Counted from the stretch's first letter, positions 25,898 through 36,364 are shown. The stretch is DNA of 43,197 nucleotides from CAZDOD01 sp964506935 (GCA_964506935.1 CAZDOD010000003.1:1-43197), one strand, 5' to 3'. Program-made: numbers and translations. The notes: generated from the letters alone by a model not told the origin.

Positions 25898-26638
25898 ATG
25901 GCTTTTATCAAAGTTAAAGGTATAAAGAAGGCCTTTGATGAAAATGTGGTCTATCGGGGCCTTGACCTTTCGATTGATCGGGGTGAGACGATCACGATTA
26001 TCGGGGGAAGCGGTAGCGGAAAGAGCGTCCTTCTGAAGATGCTCATAGGTATCATCAAACCCGACGAGGGAGAGATACTCATCGACGGCGTAAACATAGC
26101 CCCCCTTCCCGACGACGAGCTTGTGAAGATCAGAAAGAGGATCGGTATGCTCTTTCAGGGCTCCGCCCTCTTCGACTCGATCAACGTGGGGGAAAATGTG
26201 GGCTACGGTCTTAAGAGACACACAGACCTTGACGAAGCAAAGATAGAAAAGAAGATCGAAAAATGCCTTGAGATGGTGGGGCTTCCCAAAATAGAGAGGA
26301 TGATGCCCGCCGATCTCTCCGGAGGGATGAAAAAGAGGGTCGCCTTGGCAAGGGCCATCGCGTACGATCCCGAGATCATACTCTACGACGAGCCGACCAC
26401 CGGCCTCGATCCCACCAACGCCAAGAGGATTAATAACTTAATTTGTGAGATGCAGAAACTTCTTAATGTTACTTCCATTGTGGTGACCCACGATATGAAA
26501 TCGGCATTTGAGGTCTCGGACAGGATGGCGATGCTGTATAAAGGCAAGATTGCAGCCGTAGGCACCATAAGTGAAATAAGAAAATCTAAAGAACCCCTTG
26601 TTACAGATTTTATACAGGGTAATATCGGAGAGCTTTGA
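25898..26638 (+). CDS. mlaF: MlaF-family ABC transporter ATP-binding protein
   Basis: A 246-residue ABC ATPase with Walker A GGSGSGKS (36-43), Q-loop FQGSALFD (86-93), signature LSGGM (140-144), Walker B ILYDEPTTGLDP and the switch histidine in VTHDM. The QGSALFDS segment is typical of the Mla/Ttg2A branch. It lies between mlaE and mlaD. Confidence 0.96.
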   Translation: MAFIKVKGIKKAFDENVVYRGLDLSIDRGETITIIGGSGSGKSVLLKMLIGIIKPDEGEILIDGVNIAPLPDDELVKIRKRIGMLFQGSALFDSINVGENVGYGLKRHTDLDEAKIEKKIEKCLEMVGLPKIERMMPADLSGGMKKRVALARAIAYDPEIILYDEPTTGLDPTNAKRINNLICEMQKLLNVTSIVVTHDMKSAFEVSDRMAMLYKGKIAAVGTISEIRKSKEPLVTDFIQGNIGEL

Positions 26639-26650
26639 AGGAGGCTGCTC

Positions 26651-27496
26651 ATGGCAAAAAAAACTATTCAAGATATCAAGGTAGGGCTTTTCATATTTAT
26701 CGCTATCGCCCTCGCTTTTATCGTTGTATTCTCAATAGGGTCTGAAAAGCAACTCTTTGAGTCCCAATACACTCTTTATGCCAACTTCAGAGATGTCGGG
26801 GGGCTCAGGGAAGGTGCCCCAGTCAGGCTTGCGGGGGTGGACGTTGGGACGGTATCGAGGGTTTGGTTTCTCGACGATCTCGAAGGAAAGCTTGTGGGAG
26901 CGGAACTCAAGATCAATACCTCGGTAAAAGAGAGGATCAGGAGCGACAGCACCGCCAGCATCCAGACCATGGGTTTATTGGGGGACAAGTTCATCTTCAT
27001 CACGATGGGTGATCCAACGGAAAAGATACTAAAAGACGGCGATTTTATCCCCTCGAGTGAGACCGTAAGCCTCTACGGTTACATCGAAAGGGCCGATAAG
27101 ATAGTCGGCAATATCGAGAGGATCACCGATTCCCTCGATACATTCCTGTCTCCATTAAAGGAGAAGCAGTCGGGAGAAGACCTCGCAAAGATCATAAAAT
27201 CGACCGATGAGCTCGTAACGGAACTCAAGGATGGGCAGGGCACACTCCATGCCCTCATATACGGCGGGGAGGAGGACGGAGATACCATGGACAACTTCAA
27301 TGAATCCCTTACAAAATTAAACAGCATACTCACCAAGATCGACGAGGGCGAGGGAACCCTGGGGGCATTGATAAACGACCCTACCCTGTATGAGGACCTA
27401 AAGATAATTATGGGAGGCGCCAAGAGGAGCAAAACAATAAGGGCCGTGGTGGACTATTCCATAAAAAAGCAGAAAAAAGAAGAACCTGAGAAATAA
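26651..27496 (+). CDS. mlaD: MlaD-family (MCE-domain) substrate-binding protein
   Basis: A 281-residue protein with one N-terminal membrane anchor (about 11-31) and an MCE domain (about 38-118) marked by GGLREGAPVRLAGVDVGTV. A helical C-terminal region of about 130 residues follows, longer than in E. coli MlaD (about 183 residues in total), so it could form an extended stem. No MlaB or MlaC gene is adjacent. GAAGGAGG precedes the start. Confidence 0.94.
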   Translation: MAKKTIQDIKVGLFIFIAIALAFIVVFSIGSEKQLFESQYTLYANFRDVGGLREGAPVRLAGVDVGTVSRVWFLDDLEGKLVGAELKINTSVKERIRSDSTASIQTMGLLGDKFIFITMGDPTEKILKDGDFIPSSETVSLYGYIERADKIVGNIERITDSLDTFLSPLKEKQSGEDLAKIIKSTDELVTELKDGQGTLHALIYGGEEDGDTMDNFNESLTKLNSILTKIDEGEGTLGALINDPTLYEDLKIIMGGAKRSKTIRAVVDYSIKKQKKEEPEK

Positions 27497-27507
27497 GAGG
27501 AGAAACT

Positions 27508-28023
27508 TTGGAAAAAGCCCAAAACGTAATCAAAGGGAGGGCCTTCCTTTTCGGCGACGACATCTCGACCGACCATATAGCTCCGGGGAGGTATTTTCAT
27601 TTGAGGTCGAACCTCCCGGAGCTCGCAAAACACGTCCTCGAGGATGCGAGGGCTGACTTCGCACAAAAAATATCACCCGGCGATTTTGTGATAGCAGGGA
27701 GGAACTTCGGCCTCGGATCATCGAGGGAACACGCCCCAAGAATAATGAAGATCGCCGGAGTCGGGGCGGTGATAGCCGAATCCTTTGCGAGGATATTTTT
27801 CAGAAACGCCATAAACGTCGGACTTCCGGCGATTACGACAGGTACGAAAAAGATCGAGGAGGCCGACGAGCTTGAGGTCGATCTCGACCGGGGGGTTGTA
27901 AAAGACATAACCCAAGGATTTGAGCTTACCTTTCAACCGCTGCCCAAGGTCATGCAAAAAATCCTCTCCGACGGGGGCCTCGTGGAGCATATAAAGGAAC
28001 ACGGCGATATCGTCTTGGAATAA
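27508..28023 (+). CDS. aconitase-superfamily small (swivel) subunit, LeuD/HacB type
   Basis: A 171-residue swivel-domain protein with DDISTDHIAPGRYF (17-30), GRNFGLGSSREHAP (64-77) and ESFARIFFRNAINVGLP. In LeuD-type proteins it pairs with an Fe-S large subunit to hydrate isopropylmalate, homoaconitate or a similar acid. No large subunit is in the window. The following genes encode isocitrate dehydrogenase, malate dehydrogenase and fumarase alpha, so it may serve as part of a split aconitase in this organism (inference). TTG start with AGAGGAG upstream, 11 bp after mlaD. Confidence 0.85.
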   Translation: MEKAQNVIKGRAFLFGDDISTDHIAPGRYFHLRSNLPELAKHVLEDARADFAQKISPGDFVIAGRNFGLGSSREHAPRIMKIAGVGAVIAESFARIFFRNAINVGLPAITTGTKKIEEADELEVDLDRGVVKDITQGFELTFQPLPKVMQKILSDGGLVEHIKEHGDIVLE

Positions 28024-28109
28024 GGGGTTTTTTTATTTGATGCCTGCCGTGTTGAGGGATTGAGTCCAATCGGAATATAAATTCAAAAGATAATAGGAGC
28101 AGATTACAT

Positions 28110-29348
<1,239 letters not shown>

Positions 29349-29358
29349 GTGATCTCAG

Positions 29359-30291
29359 ATGACCAATAGGAAAAAGATAGCGATAATCGGTGCGGGAAAC
29401 GTTGGCGGGTCTTGCGCCCTTTTGGCCGCGAAAAAGGAGCTTGCCGATATATATCTTATCGATATTGATCCTGACATGCCGAAGGGGAAGGCCTTGGATA
29501 TCCTTGAGGGGGCGGCGGTTGAGTTCTTTGACGTAAATGTCGAAGGGACTTCCGATATCGGCGTTCTTTCCGGTTCGGATGTCATCATCGTTACGGCGGG
29601 ATTTGCGAGGAAACCCGGCATGAGCCGGGACGACCTAGCAAAGATCAATGCGAAAATCATAAAGGGGGTGGCTGAGGATATCAAAAGATACGCCCCCGAA
29701 TCCTTCGTTATCGTTGTCACCAATCCCCTCGACGTTATGTGCTGGGTGACAAAAGAGGTGAGCGGACTTCCGAGGGAGCGCGTCTTGGGTATGTCGGGTG
29801 CGCTGGACGGCGCCCGCTTTCGTGCATTTATCGCAGCCGAGCTTGACGTCTCGGTAAAGGACGTAAGCGCAATAGTCCTCGGCGGTCACGGCGACTCAAT
29901 GGTGCCGCTTTGTAGCTGTGCCTCGGTGTCGGGGATCCCGATAGGCGAGCTTTTACCTAAGAAAAAAATAGAGGCCCTCGTGGAGCGGACACGCAAAGCC
30001 GGGGGCGAGATCGTAGATCTACTCGGGACGGGGAGCGCCTATGTCTCTCCCGCGGCTTCCGTGGTCATGATGGTCGAGGCGTACCTTCTCGATCAAAAGA
30101 GGGTGACGGGGGCCTCGGCCTATCTCGACGGAGAATACGGGATATCGGGGATATATCTCGGTGTGCCCGTAAAGCTCTCGGGCGGGGGGCTTTCCGAGAT
30201 CATCGAACTATCACTCACCGACGAGGAGATGGAGATGCTTCGCGCATCGTCGGATGCTGTGAGAAGTGAGATAGAGAGAATAGAGCTTTAG
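29359..30291 (+). CDS. mdh: malate dehydrogenase
   Basis: A 310-residue NAD-type malate/lactate-family dehydrogenase. The Rossmann motif GAGNVGG is at 11-17 with D35 ending strand 2 (NAD preference). R84 and R90 in the mobile loop and R153 fit malate rather than lactate specificity. The catalytic histidine is H177 in GGHGDSMVP. It lies 10 bp after icd and 7 bp before the fumarase gene. Confidence 0.95.
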   Translation: MTNRKKIAIIGAGNVGGSCALLAAKKELADIYLIDIDPDMPKGKALDILEGAAVEFFDVNVEGTSDIGVLSGSDVIIVTAGFARKPGMSRDDLAKINAKIIKGVAEDIKRYAPESFVIVVTNPLDVMCWVTKEVSGLPRERVLGMSGALDGARFRAFIAAELDVSVKDVSAIVLGGHGDSMVPLCSCASVSGIPIGELLPKKKIEALVERTRKAGGEIVDLLGTGSAYVSPAASVVMMVEAYLLDQKRVTGASAYLDGEYGISGIYLGVPVKLSGGGLSEIIELSLTDEEMEMLRASSDAVRSEIERIEL

Positions 30292-30298
30292 GGGAAAT

Positions 30299-31138
30299 TT
30301 GAGAACGATACCAGAAGAGATAGTTGCGGACGAGGTCAAAAAGCTCGTCATCCGTGCAAACACGATCCTCCCCGAAGATGTGATAAGTGCCATTGAAAGG
30401 GCAGAGCGAGATGAGCCATCTCCCCTTGGGAAAGAAATCTTGGGCGAGGTCCTCGAAAACGCAAAGATTGCGAAAGAGCAAAAAATCGCCCTTTGCCAGG
30501 ACACAGGTGCGGCGGTCTTTTTTGTCGATATCGGAAATGATGTCAGGGTCGATGGGGGCGGATTGGTCTCTGCCGTCGAGCGGGGGATGAAAAATGGATA
30601 TGAGGAGGGATATTTTCGTAGCTCGATGACCGATCCGATCACCCGGACAAACACCGGCGGCAACGCGCCCGCGATCATTCACCTTGAGATAGTAGAGGGG
30701 GAGAAACTTAAGATATCCTTTCTCCCCAAGGGAGGCGGGGCCGAGAACACCTCAAGGTTATATATGTTGTCCCCCTCAGCGGGGAGGGAGATGATAATTA
30801 GAAAGGTCGTTGGGACGGTATCCGAGGCGGGGGGGATGGCGTGCCCGCCGCTGGTCGTCGGTGTTGGGATCGGCGGGACGTTCGATCTGGCCCCGGTGCT
30901 GGCAAAGAGGGCGCTTCTGAGAAGGGTCGGAGATGTCAATCGGGACGAGGAGGTCGCCCGACTCGAAGGAGAAATCCTCAAAAGAATAAATGATTTAGGC
31001 ATTGGCCCGATGGGAATGGGCGGGAAGACGACTGCTTTATCTGTACACATAGAGACCCACCCGTGTCATATCTCATCGCTTCCGCTGGCGGTGAACCTCC
31101 AGTGTCACTCAAACCGCCGGGCTGAGATCGAGATATAA
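30299..31138 (+). CDS. fumA: class I fumarate hydratase, alpha (N-terminal) subunit
   Basis: A 279-residue subunit of the two-chain Fe-S fumarase/tartrate-dehydratase family. The cluster cysteines are C66 (CQDTG), C182 (MACPP) and C269 (NLQCHSNRR). The start is TTG with AGGGGA upstream. The usual beta subunit of about 180 residues does not follow; the next gene runs the other way. It ends the rightward TCA run. Confidence 0.92.
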   Translation: MRTIPEEIVADEVKKLVIRANTILPEDVISAIERAERDEPSPLGKEILGEVLENAKIAKEQKIALCQDTGAAVFFVDIGNDVRVDGGGLVSAVERGMKNGYEEGYFRSSMTDPITRTNTGGNAPAIIHLEIVEGEKLKISFLPKGGGAENTSRLYMLSPSAGREMIIRKVVGTVSEAGGMACPPLVVGVGIGGTFDLAPVLAKRALLRRVGDVNRDEEVARLEGEILKRINDLGIGPMGMGGKTTALSVHIETHPCHISSLPLAVNLQCHSNRRAEIEI

Positions 31139-31223
31139 AAAACTTCAAACAAATAAAAATGTGGCTTATAAAAAGAGTTCTTTAGAGCGTCACCCTTTTA
31201 GTTCACCTAATAAGAATTACTAA

Positions 31224-32657
31224 CTATCCCCTCTTTTTTATCTCCTCGTACTCCGAGAGGTGAAGTGCGGCGTGGGCGGCGCCCGTGATGGTGGTGTGGG
31301 CGGAGACGCCGTTTGACGTAAGATGTCTGAAAGACTTCAACCATACGTCCCCTGAGTAGTAAAAGGGCATGACCACGAGGAGCGTCTTTTTCGATTTCTT
31401 ATAAAAGGAGATGAGGGCGTCGAGTAGATACTCGTTGTACTCCTTTCTCGAAAATAGGTGGGCGAATTCTATGTGATGCTGATAGATAATCGTATCGGTG
31501 TTTTCGTCGTCGTCGATAATTTCAAATACCTTGTCGAATACCCCCGGAAATCCCCCGACGGCGGCAAAGTCGAGGGGATTTTTAAATCCCGTTCCTGCTT
31601 TCGGGATAATATCGGAAAGGGCCTTCTGGGTGGTTTCGCTGTAGAGTGGGACACAAAGCCCGATTTTCGGGAGGATATCCGCGGCGAGTATCCCTTCCCC
31701 GCCGCCGCGGTTCACAAGGGCGATGTTCCTCTTCGGTCTCCCCCTTTTCTTTGTAAAGGCCGACGCCGTCTCGACAAGTTCATCGAACGTCTCGACCAGT
31801 ATCCCCCCGGCCTGCCGTATCGCCGCCTCCCATATATGCGCCTTTCCCGCCATGATGCCAGTGTGGGAAGACGTTGCAATTACCCCCGCTTCCGACATGC
31901 CTGCCTTGAGGATAAGAACAGGTTTTTTGGATGAGGTCGCACCTAGAAGCTCCATGAATCTATCTCCGTTTTTCACGCCCTCGATATATAGGCCGATGAT
32001 TTCGGTCTCTGGGTCATCCTTCATATATTCGAAGAGGTCGAGGATGTCGATGTCGGCCGAGTTTCCGATGCTTACCCCTTTGCTGAGACGGTAATTGTAG
32101 TTCCCCCCGCACCACGCAAAGGACTGGCTTGTTCCTCCGCTCTGGGAGACAAATCCGATGTTGCCCAGTTCTTTCGGAAATATCCCCGGTGGGAATGCCA
32201 TACCCGACCTGGGCGAGAAGACCCCGAGGCAATTGGGACCGATAATCCTAATCCCGGTTTCTCTTGACGCCTTTTTCAGCTCCTCCTCTAATTTTTTTCC
32301 GGCCTGTGTTTCGAGATCTGCAAAGCCGGAGGAAAAGACGTGGGCCACCTTTATCCCTTTGGTTTCGAGCTTTCTTAAGGTGTCGGGGACTTTATCGGCG
32401 GGGACGGCGAGGATCGCGTAGTCTATCCCATCGGGGAGGTCTGTGATCTTTTCAAACGTCTCAAAGCCTTGTCCGTCTCCCCCATCGGTCGAGACCACGT
32501 AGACATCACCAGAAAATTCGAAGTTTTTAAGAGAGGTTATATATAAATAGGCCCCTTTGGCGCGCTCGGTCTTGCCGATGATTACGACTGACTTCGGATT
32601 AAAGACAAAATCCCATATCGGGTCTTCGAAACTGATGTTCTTATTTTCCGATTTCAT
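31224..32657 (-). CDS. ADP-forming acyl-CoA synthetase, alpha-type chain (CoA-binding and ligase domains)
   Basis: A 477-residue protein with a CoA-binding domain (about 15-140) and two succinyl-CoA-ligase-like domains. The phosphorylated histidine is H265 in SSHTGIMAG. This is the alpha half of ADP-forming acetyl-/acyl-CoA synthetases, which make ATP from an acyl-CoA in fermenters and syntrophs. No ATP-grasp beta domain is fused or adjacent, so the partner must be elsewhere or the protein acts otherwise. On the minus strand a TTGACA lies about 60 bp upstream with a poor -10. Confidence 0.88.
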   Translation of the reverse strand: MKSENKNISFEDPIWDFVFNPKSVVIIGKTERAKGAYLYITSLKNFEFSGDVYVVSTDGGDGQGFETFEKITDLPDGIDYAILAVPADKVPDTLRKLETKGIKVAHVFSSGFADLETQAGKKLEEELKKASRETGIRIIGPNCLGVFSPRSGMAFPPGIFPKELGNIGFVSQSGGTSQSFAWCGGNYNYRLSKGVSIGNSADIDILDLFEYMKDDPETEIIGLYIEGVKNGDRFMELLGATSSKKPVLILKAGMSEAGVIATSSHTGIMAGKAHIWEAAIRQAGGILVETFDELVETASAFTKKRGRPKRNIALVNRGGGEGILAADILPKIGLCVPLYSETTQKALSDIIPKAGTGFKNPLDFAAVGGFPGVFDKVFEIIDDDENTDTIIYQHHIEFAHLFSRKEYNEYLLDALISFYKKSKKTLLVVMPFYYSGDVWLKSFRHLTSNGVSAHTTITGAAHAALHLSEYEEIKKRG

Positions 32658-32919
32658 GGAGTCTTAAAAAATTAAATTACAGTCTACAAAGGTATCCCCA
32701 AGGCGGTTTCTTTGTCAAGATTTTTCGGCAAGCAAAGGATTGAAAAAAGATTAAAATAGATAATCACTAGGGGATATATGCCGCGGCTTTATCAGGTAGG
32801 GCGTTAATCAAATTTACTTCTCGTTTTTGGATATTCAGGATTATAGATCATCTTGCATTATTGTGAAATATTATTATACAATTTATTTAATAATTAGTAT
32901 CTATAAGCATCGCTAATAA

Positions 32920-32960
32920 AAACGAAGTCCAAAACTCCGATTGTTTTGGATTCATCGTTT
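32920..32960. repeat. interrupted inverted repeat
   Basis: Inner arms CCAAAAC/GTTTTGG (32929-32935 and 32943-32949) and outer arms AAACGA/TCGTTT (32920-32925 and 32955-32960) pair around nearly the same centre. With no T tract it is not a classic terminator; it could be a protein site or RNA hairpin. Confidence 0.55.
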
Positions 32961-33020
32961 CCGAACGTGACAGTTTTAAGATAACCAAAAGGCATAAAAG
33001 GACTATATCCGCGTTATTTC

Positions 33021-33049
33021 TTGACAATGATTTCTTAAGAGCTTATTAT
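33021..33049 (+). promoter_or_regulatory. sigma-70 promoter of rph-rdgB
   Basis: TTGACA (33021-33026), 17 bp, TATTAT (33044-33049), a near-consensus promoter that gives a leader of about 75 bases before the ATG at 33131. Confidence 0.8.
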
Positions 33050-33130
33050 TAAAATTTAGATTAATTTTGGGACAAGGCATTGAAGTACAGGTTTATAAAG
33101 GTCGAAAAGACAGACAAAGAGGTTCCGTGG

Positions 33131-33856
33131 ATGAGGGCCGACGGGCGCCAGCCCGACTCGACTAGGCCAGTCAATATAACGAGAAATTACATCCCCTATG
33201 CCGAGGGGAGCGTCCTCATCGAGATGGGGAATACCATGGCGGTGGTTACGGCCTCTGTCGAGGAGAGGGTTCCCCCGTTTCTCAAAGGAACGGGTGACGG
33301 ATGGGTCACTGCCGAGTACGGCATGTTGCCCCGTTCGACCGAGACCAGGATGACTAGGGAGGTGACACAGGGGAGGGCAGGCGGGCGGACCCTTGAGATC
33401 CAGCGATTGATAGGAAGGGCACTCAGGGCGGTCGTCGATCTATCGGCAATAGGTGAGAGGACCATCTGGATCGACTGTGACATTATACGCGCCGACGGCG
33501 GGACAAGAACCGCATCGATCACAGGGGGCTTTGTGGCGCTGGCGGACGCTATGATGAAACTAAAAAAGAGCGGCCGTATAAAAAAATTCCCGCTGAGGGA
33601 TTATGTGGCCGCGATAAGCGCGGGCGTTGTGGGTGGGAAGATACTTCTTGACCTCGACTATAAGGAGGACTCCACCGCCGAGGTGGACATGAATTTCGTG
33701 ATGACGGGCTCCGGTCTGTTTGTCGAACTGCAGGGGACTGCAGAAGAGCACCCCTTTGATCAGAAGACACTCGATCAGATGACGATAATGGCCAGGGGGG
33801 GGATATCCCATCTTATCTCAAAGCAAAAAGAAGTTCTGGGTGGGGATATTGAGTAA
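33131..33856 (+). CDS. rph: ribonuclease PH
   Basis: A 241-residue phosphorolytic 3'-5' exoribonuclease that trims tRNA 3' ends. It starts MRADGRQPDSTRPVNI, the standard N-terminus of the family, and carries EYGMLPRSTETR, GRALRAVVDL and DCDIIRADGGTRTASITG. I prefer ATG 33131 with GAGG upstream; this gives the normal length, whereas TTG 33080 would add 17 atypical residues. It forms a common pair with rdgB downstream. Confidence 0.95.
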   Translation: MRADGRQPDSTRPVNITRNYIPYAEGSVLIEMGNTMAVVTASVEERVPPFLKGTGDGWVTAEYGMLPRSTETRMTREVTQGRAGGRTLEIQRLIGRALRAVVDLSAIGERTIWIDCDIIRADGGTRTASITGGFVALADAMMKLKKSGRIKKFPLRDYVAAISAGVVGGKILLDLDYKEDSTAEVDMNFVMTGSGLFVELQGTAEEHPFDQKTLDQMTIMARGGISHLISKQKEVLGGDIE

Positions 33857-33868
33857 TCTGATATCAAG

Positions 33869-33894
33869 ACACATCTCTCTTAAAAGAGATGTGT
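33869..33894 (+). repeat. perfect hairpin between rph and rdgB
   Basis: ACACATCTCT and AGAGATGTGT form a perfect 10-bp stem with a 6-base loop. It lacks a T run, so it is more likely an mRNA-stabilising or attenuating element than a terminator. Confidence 0.65.
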
Positions 33895-33920
33895 GATGCA
33901 AAAATAGAGGCCTCGTCGAG

Positions 33921-34529
33921 ATGAAGATGGTTTTGGCCACAAAGAACCGGGGAAAGCTCCGGGAATTTCAAGATATATTTGAAGATTTGGGCCTCGCCGG
34001 GGATATCTCCCTTTCATCTCTCCTCGACTTTCCCGAGCTCCCTGATGCCGTCGAGAATGGCTCGACCTTTTCTGAAAATGCCCTTATAAAGGCAAGACTT
34101 GCCGCAAAAACCGGATACATCTCCATTGCCGACGACTCGGGAATCAGCGTCAACGCCCTAGGGGGCGCGCCCGGAATAAACTCCGCGAGATACGCTGGCA
34201 CAAGTGCAACCGATGACGATAACAACGAAAAGCTTCTGTCGGAGCTTTCAGGTATCCCCGAAGGGGAGAGGACGGCGACATTCATCTCTTTCATAGCATT
34301 GATCACACCCGACGGGAGGGAGGAGGTTTTTGAAGGCTCGTGTGATGGACTGATCCTCGAATCTCCGAGGGGGGATGGGGGATTCGGTTACGACCCAATC
34401 TTCCTTTACCCACAGATTCAAAAAACATTTTCCGAGATGACGGATTCGGAAAAAAATAAGATAAGCCACAGGAGGAGGGCCATCGAGAGATTGGCGAAGG
34501 TCCTACCTGATTTTATAAATAAGCGTTAG
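33921..34529 (+). CDS. rdgB: XTP/dITP diphosphatase (RdgB/HAM1)
   Basis: A 202-residue pyrophosphatase that removes deaminated purine nucleotides. LATKNRGKLREF near the start, ADDSGISVNALGGAPGINSARYAG (about 70-93) and the GFGYDPIF motif are diagnostic. No good ribosome site precedes ATG 33921, and a second ATG lies two codons on, so the exact start is uncertain. It lies 64 bp after rph. Confidence 0.95.
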   Translation: MKMVLATKNRGKLREFQDIFEDLGLAGDISLSSLLDFPELPDAVENGSTFSENALIKARLAAKTGYISIADDSGISVNALGGAPGINSARYAGTSATDDDNNEKLLSELSGIPEGERTATFISFIALITPDGREEVFEGSCDGLILESPRGDGGFGYDPIFLYPQIQKTFSEMTDSEKNKISHRRRAIERLAKVLPDFINKR

Positions 34530-34598
34530 ATATTTATCAAAGGAATGAAAATGGGAAACACCGATGATCTTGGGGGTTCTTTTAATATCCATTAAAGA

Positions 34599-36203
34599 TC
34601 ATTGAAGGTCTTCGTCATCTATCTCTCTCAATATATCCTTGATCTTTTTAATCTTATCGGAGATCAGATCTTCTCTTATCTTGGTCTTTTGCCCAATGAA
34701 CCCTTCGATCCTCTCTTTTATGTAGTTTAGGTCTTTCATCAACCTTGAGCCCATGAGCTCAACCTTCTCGCCGGTTTCGGTTATCGAATATGTCTCGAAT
34801 TCTTTATCTTTTCCTATTTTAAGGGTCTCGCCCCAGTGGGGTGCATATGCCTTTAGGCCGAGCTCGTTTTTTAGGGCATTCGTAAAGGCGAGGGCCGCCC
34901 TCTCTTCGCCGTGGACGACAAAGACGACAGGTGACGACCCCCGAAAATATGAGGCCCAATCCAAAAGCCCGTCCCTGTCTGCGTGGGCGGAAAATCCGCC
35001 GATGGAGTATATCTTGGCGTTCACCTTCACCTCGTCGCCTAAGATCCTGACCTCGTCCGCGCCCGAGACGATGGCCCTCCCGAGGGTGCCCTCGGCCTGA
35101 TAGCCGACGAATATAATAGATGATTCGGGGCGCCACAGGTTGTGCCGCAGGTGGTGTTTGATCCTCCCCGCATCACACATCCCGCTGGCGGAGATGATGA
35201 TCGCGCTCCCGTTAAGATTATTGATTGCAATCGACTCTTCGGTTGTGCGGGTAAATTTCAGTGTCGGAAGATTCAGCGGATTCTCTCCGGCCACAAGGAG
35301 GGCATGTGTCTCTTCGTCAAAGCACTGCGGATTATTTTTGATGATCTTGGTTGCGGATGTCGCCATGGGGCTGTCCACGAAGACCGGGATATCTTTAAGT
35401 ATCCCGTCTCTGTGAAACTCGGCGAGGTAGTAGATGATCTCCTGTGTCCTACCCACGGCAAAGGCTGGGATGATGACCTTCCCATTTCTATTTACGGTCT
35501 CCAAGATGGCATCCTTGAACTCCTCGCGGCTCTCCTCCTTTGTCTTGTGCAGTCTGTTTCCGTAAGTCGACTCGATGAAGAGGAAATCGGCCTCAGATAT
35601 ATTTTCGGGATCACGAAGGATCGGCTGATCCTTTACACCCACGTCCCCGGAAAATACCACCTTTACGGTATCGTTCCCGTCTTTTATCCACATCTCCACC
35701 ATGGATGACCCGAGGATGTGACCGGCGTCCCTGAAAATTACCTCCACTCCGGAGGCGGCCTCGAACTTCTCATTGTAACGAACAGGGCTGAAGCGTTTGA
35801 GGGCTTTTTTGGCGTCTTCCGGTGTGTATAGGGGGGTAACTTCACCGAGGCCCCTTCTTTGATTCTTTGCACTCCTCCATCTCGCCTCCATCTCCTGGAT
35901 GTGTGCGGAATCGAGAAACATCAGCTCACAAAGATCAGAAGTCGCCTTGGTAGAGATGATCTTTCCTGCAAATCCGCTCTTCACGAGCTTTGGGATTAGA
36001 CCGCTGTGGTCTATATGGGCATGTGTCAATACGACGGCGTCTATCTCTTTTGGGTCGTATATGGCTTCGAGATAGTTACGCTTTACGAGCTCCCGCCTCC
36101 CCTGAAACATCCCGCAGTCCACAAGGACGTTGGCATTGTCGGTGCTTATAAGAAAGGACGATCCGGTAACCGTCCTCGCGCCCCCGATAAAGGTTACTCT
36201 CAT
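34599..36203 (-). CDS. beta-CASP metallo-beta-lactamase-fold RNase
   Basis: A 534-residue protein with an MBL domain (THAHIDHSG, DAGHILGSS, FSGDVG), the beta-CASP insert (FIESTYG, ISASGMCDAGR) and C-terminal GFSAHADRDGL and VVHGE motifs of the RNA-specificity region. It is of the bacterial CPSF-like/RNase type, with no KH domain. A C-terminal helical tail of about 70 residues is basic and may bind RNA. GGGGAGAG precedes ATG 36203. It is convergent with rdgB. Confidence 0.92.
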   Translation of the reverse strand: MRVTFIGGARTVTGSSFLISTDNANVLVDCGMFQGRRELVKRNYLEAIYDPKEIDAVVLTHAHIDHSGLIPKLVKSGFAGKIISTKATSDLCELMFLDSAHIQEMEARWRSAKNQRRGLGEVTPLYTPEDAKKALKRFSPVRYNEKFEAASGVEVIFRDAGHILGSSMVEMWIKDGNDTVKVVFSGDVGVKDQPILRDPENISEADFLFIESTYGNRLHKTKEESREEFKDAILETVNRNGKVIIPAFAVGRTQEIIYYLAEFHRDGILKDIPVFVDSPMATSATKIIKNNPQCFDEETHALLVAGENPLNLPTLKFTRTTEESIAINNLNGSAIIISASGMCDAGRIKHHLRHNLWRPESSIIFVGYQAEGTLGRAIVSGADEVRILGDEVKVNAKIYSIGGFSAHADRDGLLDWASYFRGSSPVVFVVHGEERAALAFTNALKNELGLKAYAPHWGETLKIGKDKEFETYSITETGEKVELMGSRLMKDLNYIKERIEGFIGQKTKIREDLISDKIKKIKDILREIDDEDLQ

Positions 36204-36270
36204 GACTCTCCCCGATTTATTCAGCTTTTTATTCTAACAGATTGTCTCAGACTTTCAAGGGCTTTAATTA

Positions 36271-36307
36271 TATAAAAAACCGGTGGAGTCCCAGCGACTC
36301 CACCGGT
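36271..36307 (-). terminator. rho-independent terminator of the GltB-like gene
   Basis: On the minus strand a perfect 12-bp stem (ACCGGTGGAGTC with GACTCCACCGGT, loop of 5) is followed by six T. It lies 58 bp after the stop codon. Confidence 0.9.
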
Positions 36308-36364
36308 GATAGAATTTCATTCTTTTTACGTATCAGATTTATTGGATCAGGCCGATGTCATGAT

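Larger units (their letters stand above)
32658..33130. other. divergent intergenic region upstream of rph
   Basis: This 473-bp very AT-rich stretch holds the rph promoter (33021-33049) and a large stem-loop (32920-32960). A TTG-started open frame from 33080 runs into rph but its first 17 codons look like leader. I see no other gene. Confidence 0.7.

Noticed and set aside
27508..28023. Leucine biosynthesis operon
   Set aside because: No leuA, leuB or leuC is adjacent; the following NADP dehydrogenase has the E. coli-type isocitrate signature with S113 and the Lys-Tyr pair.
35142..35708. A 188-codon open frame on the plus strand
   Set aside because: It lies wholly antisense to the beta-CASP RNase, whose motifs are complete, and encodes no recognisable domain.
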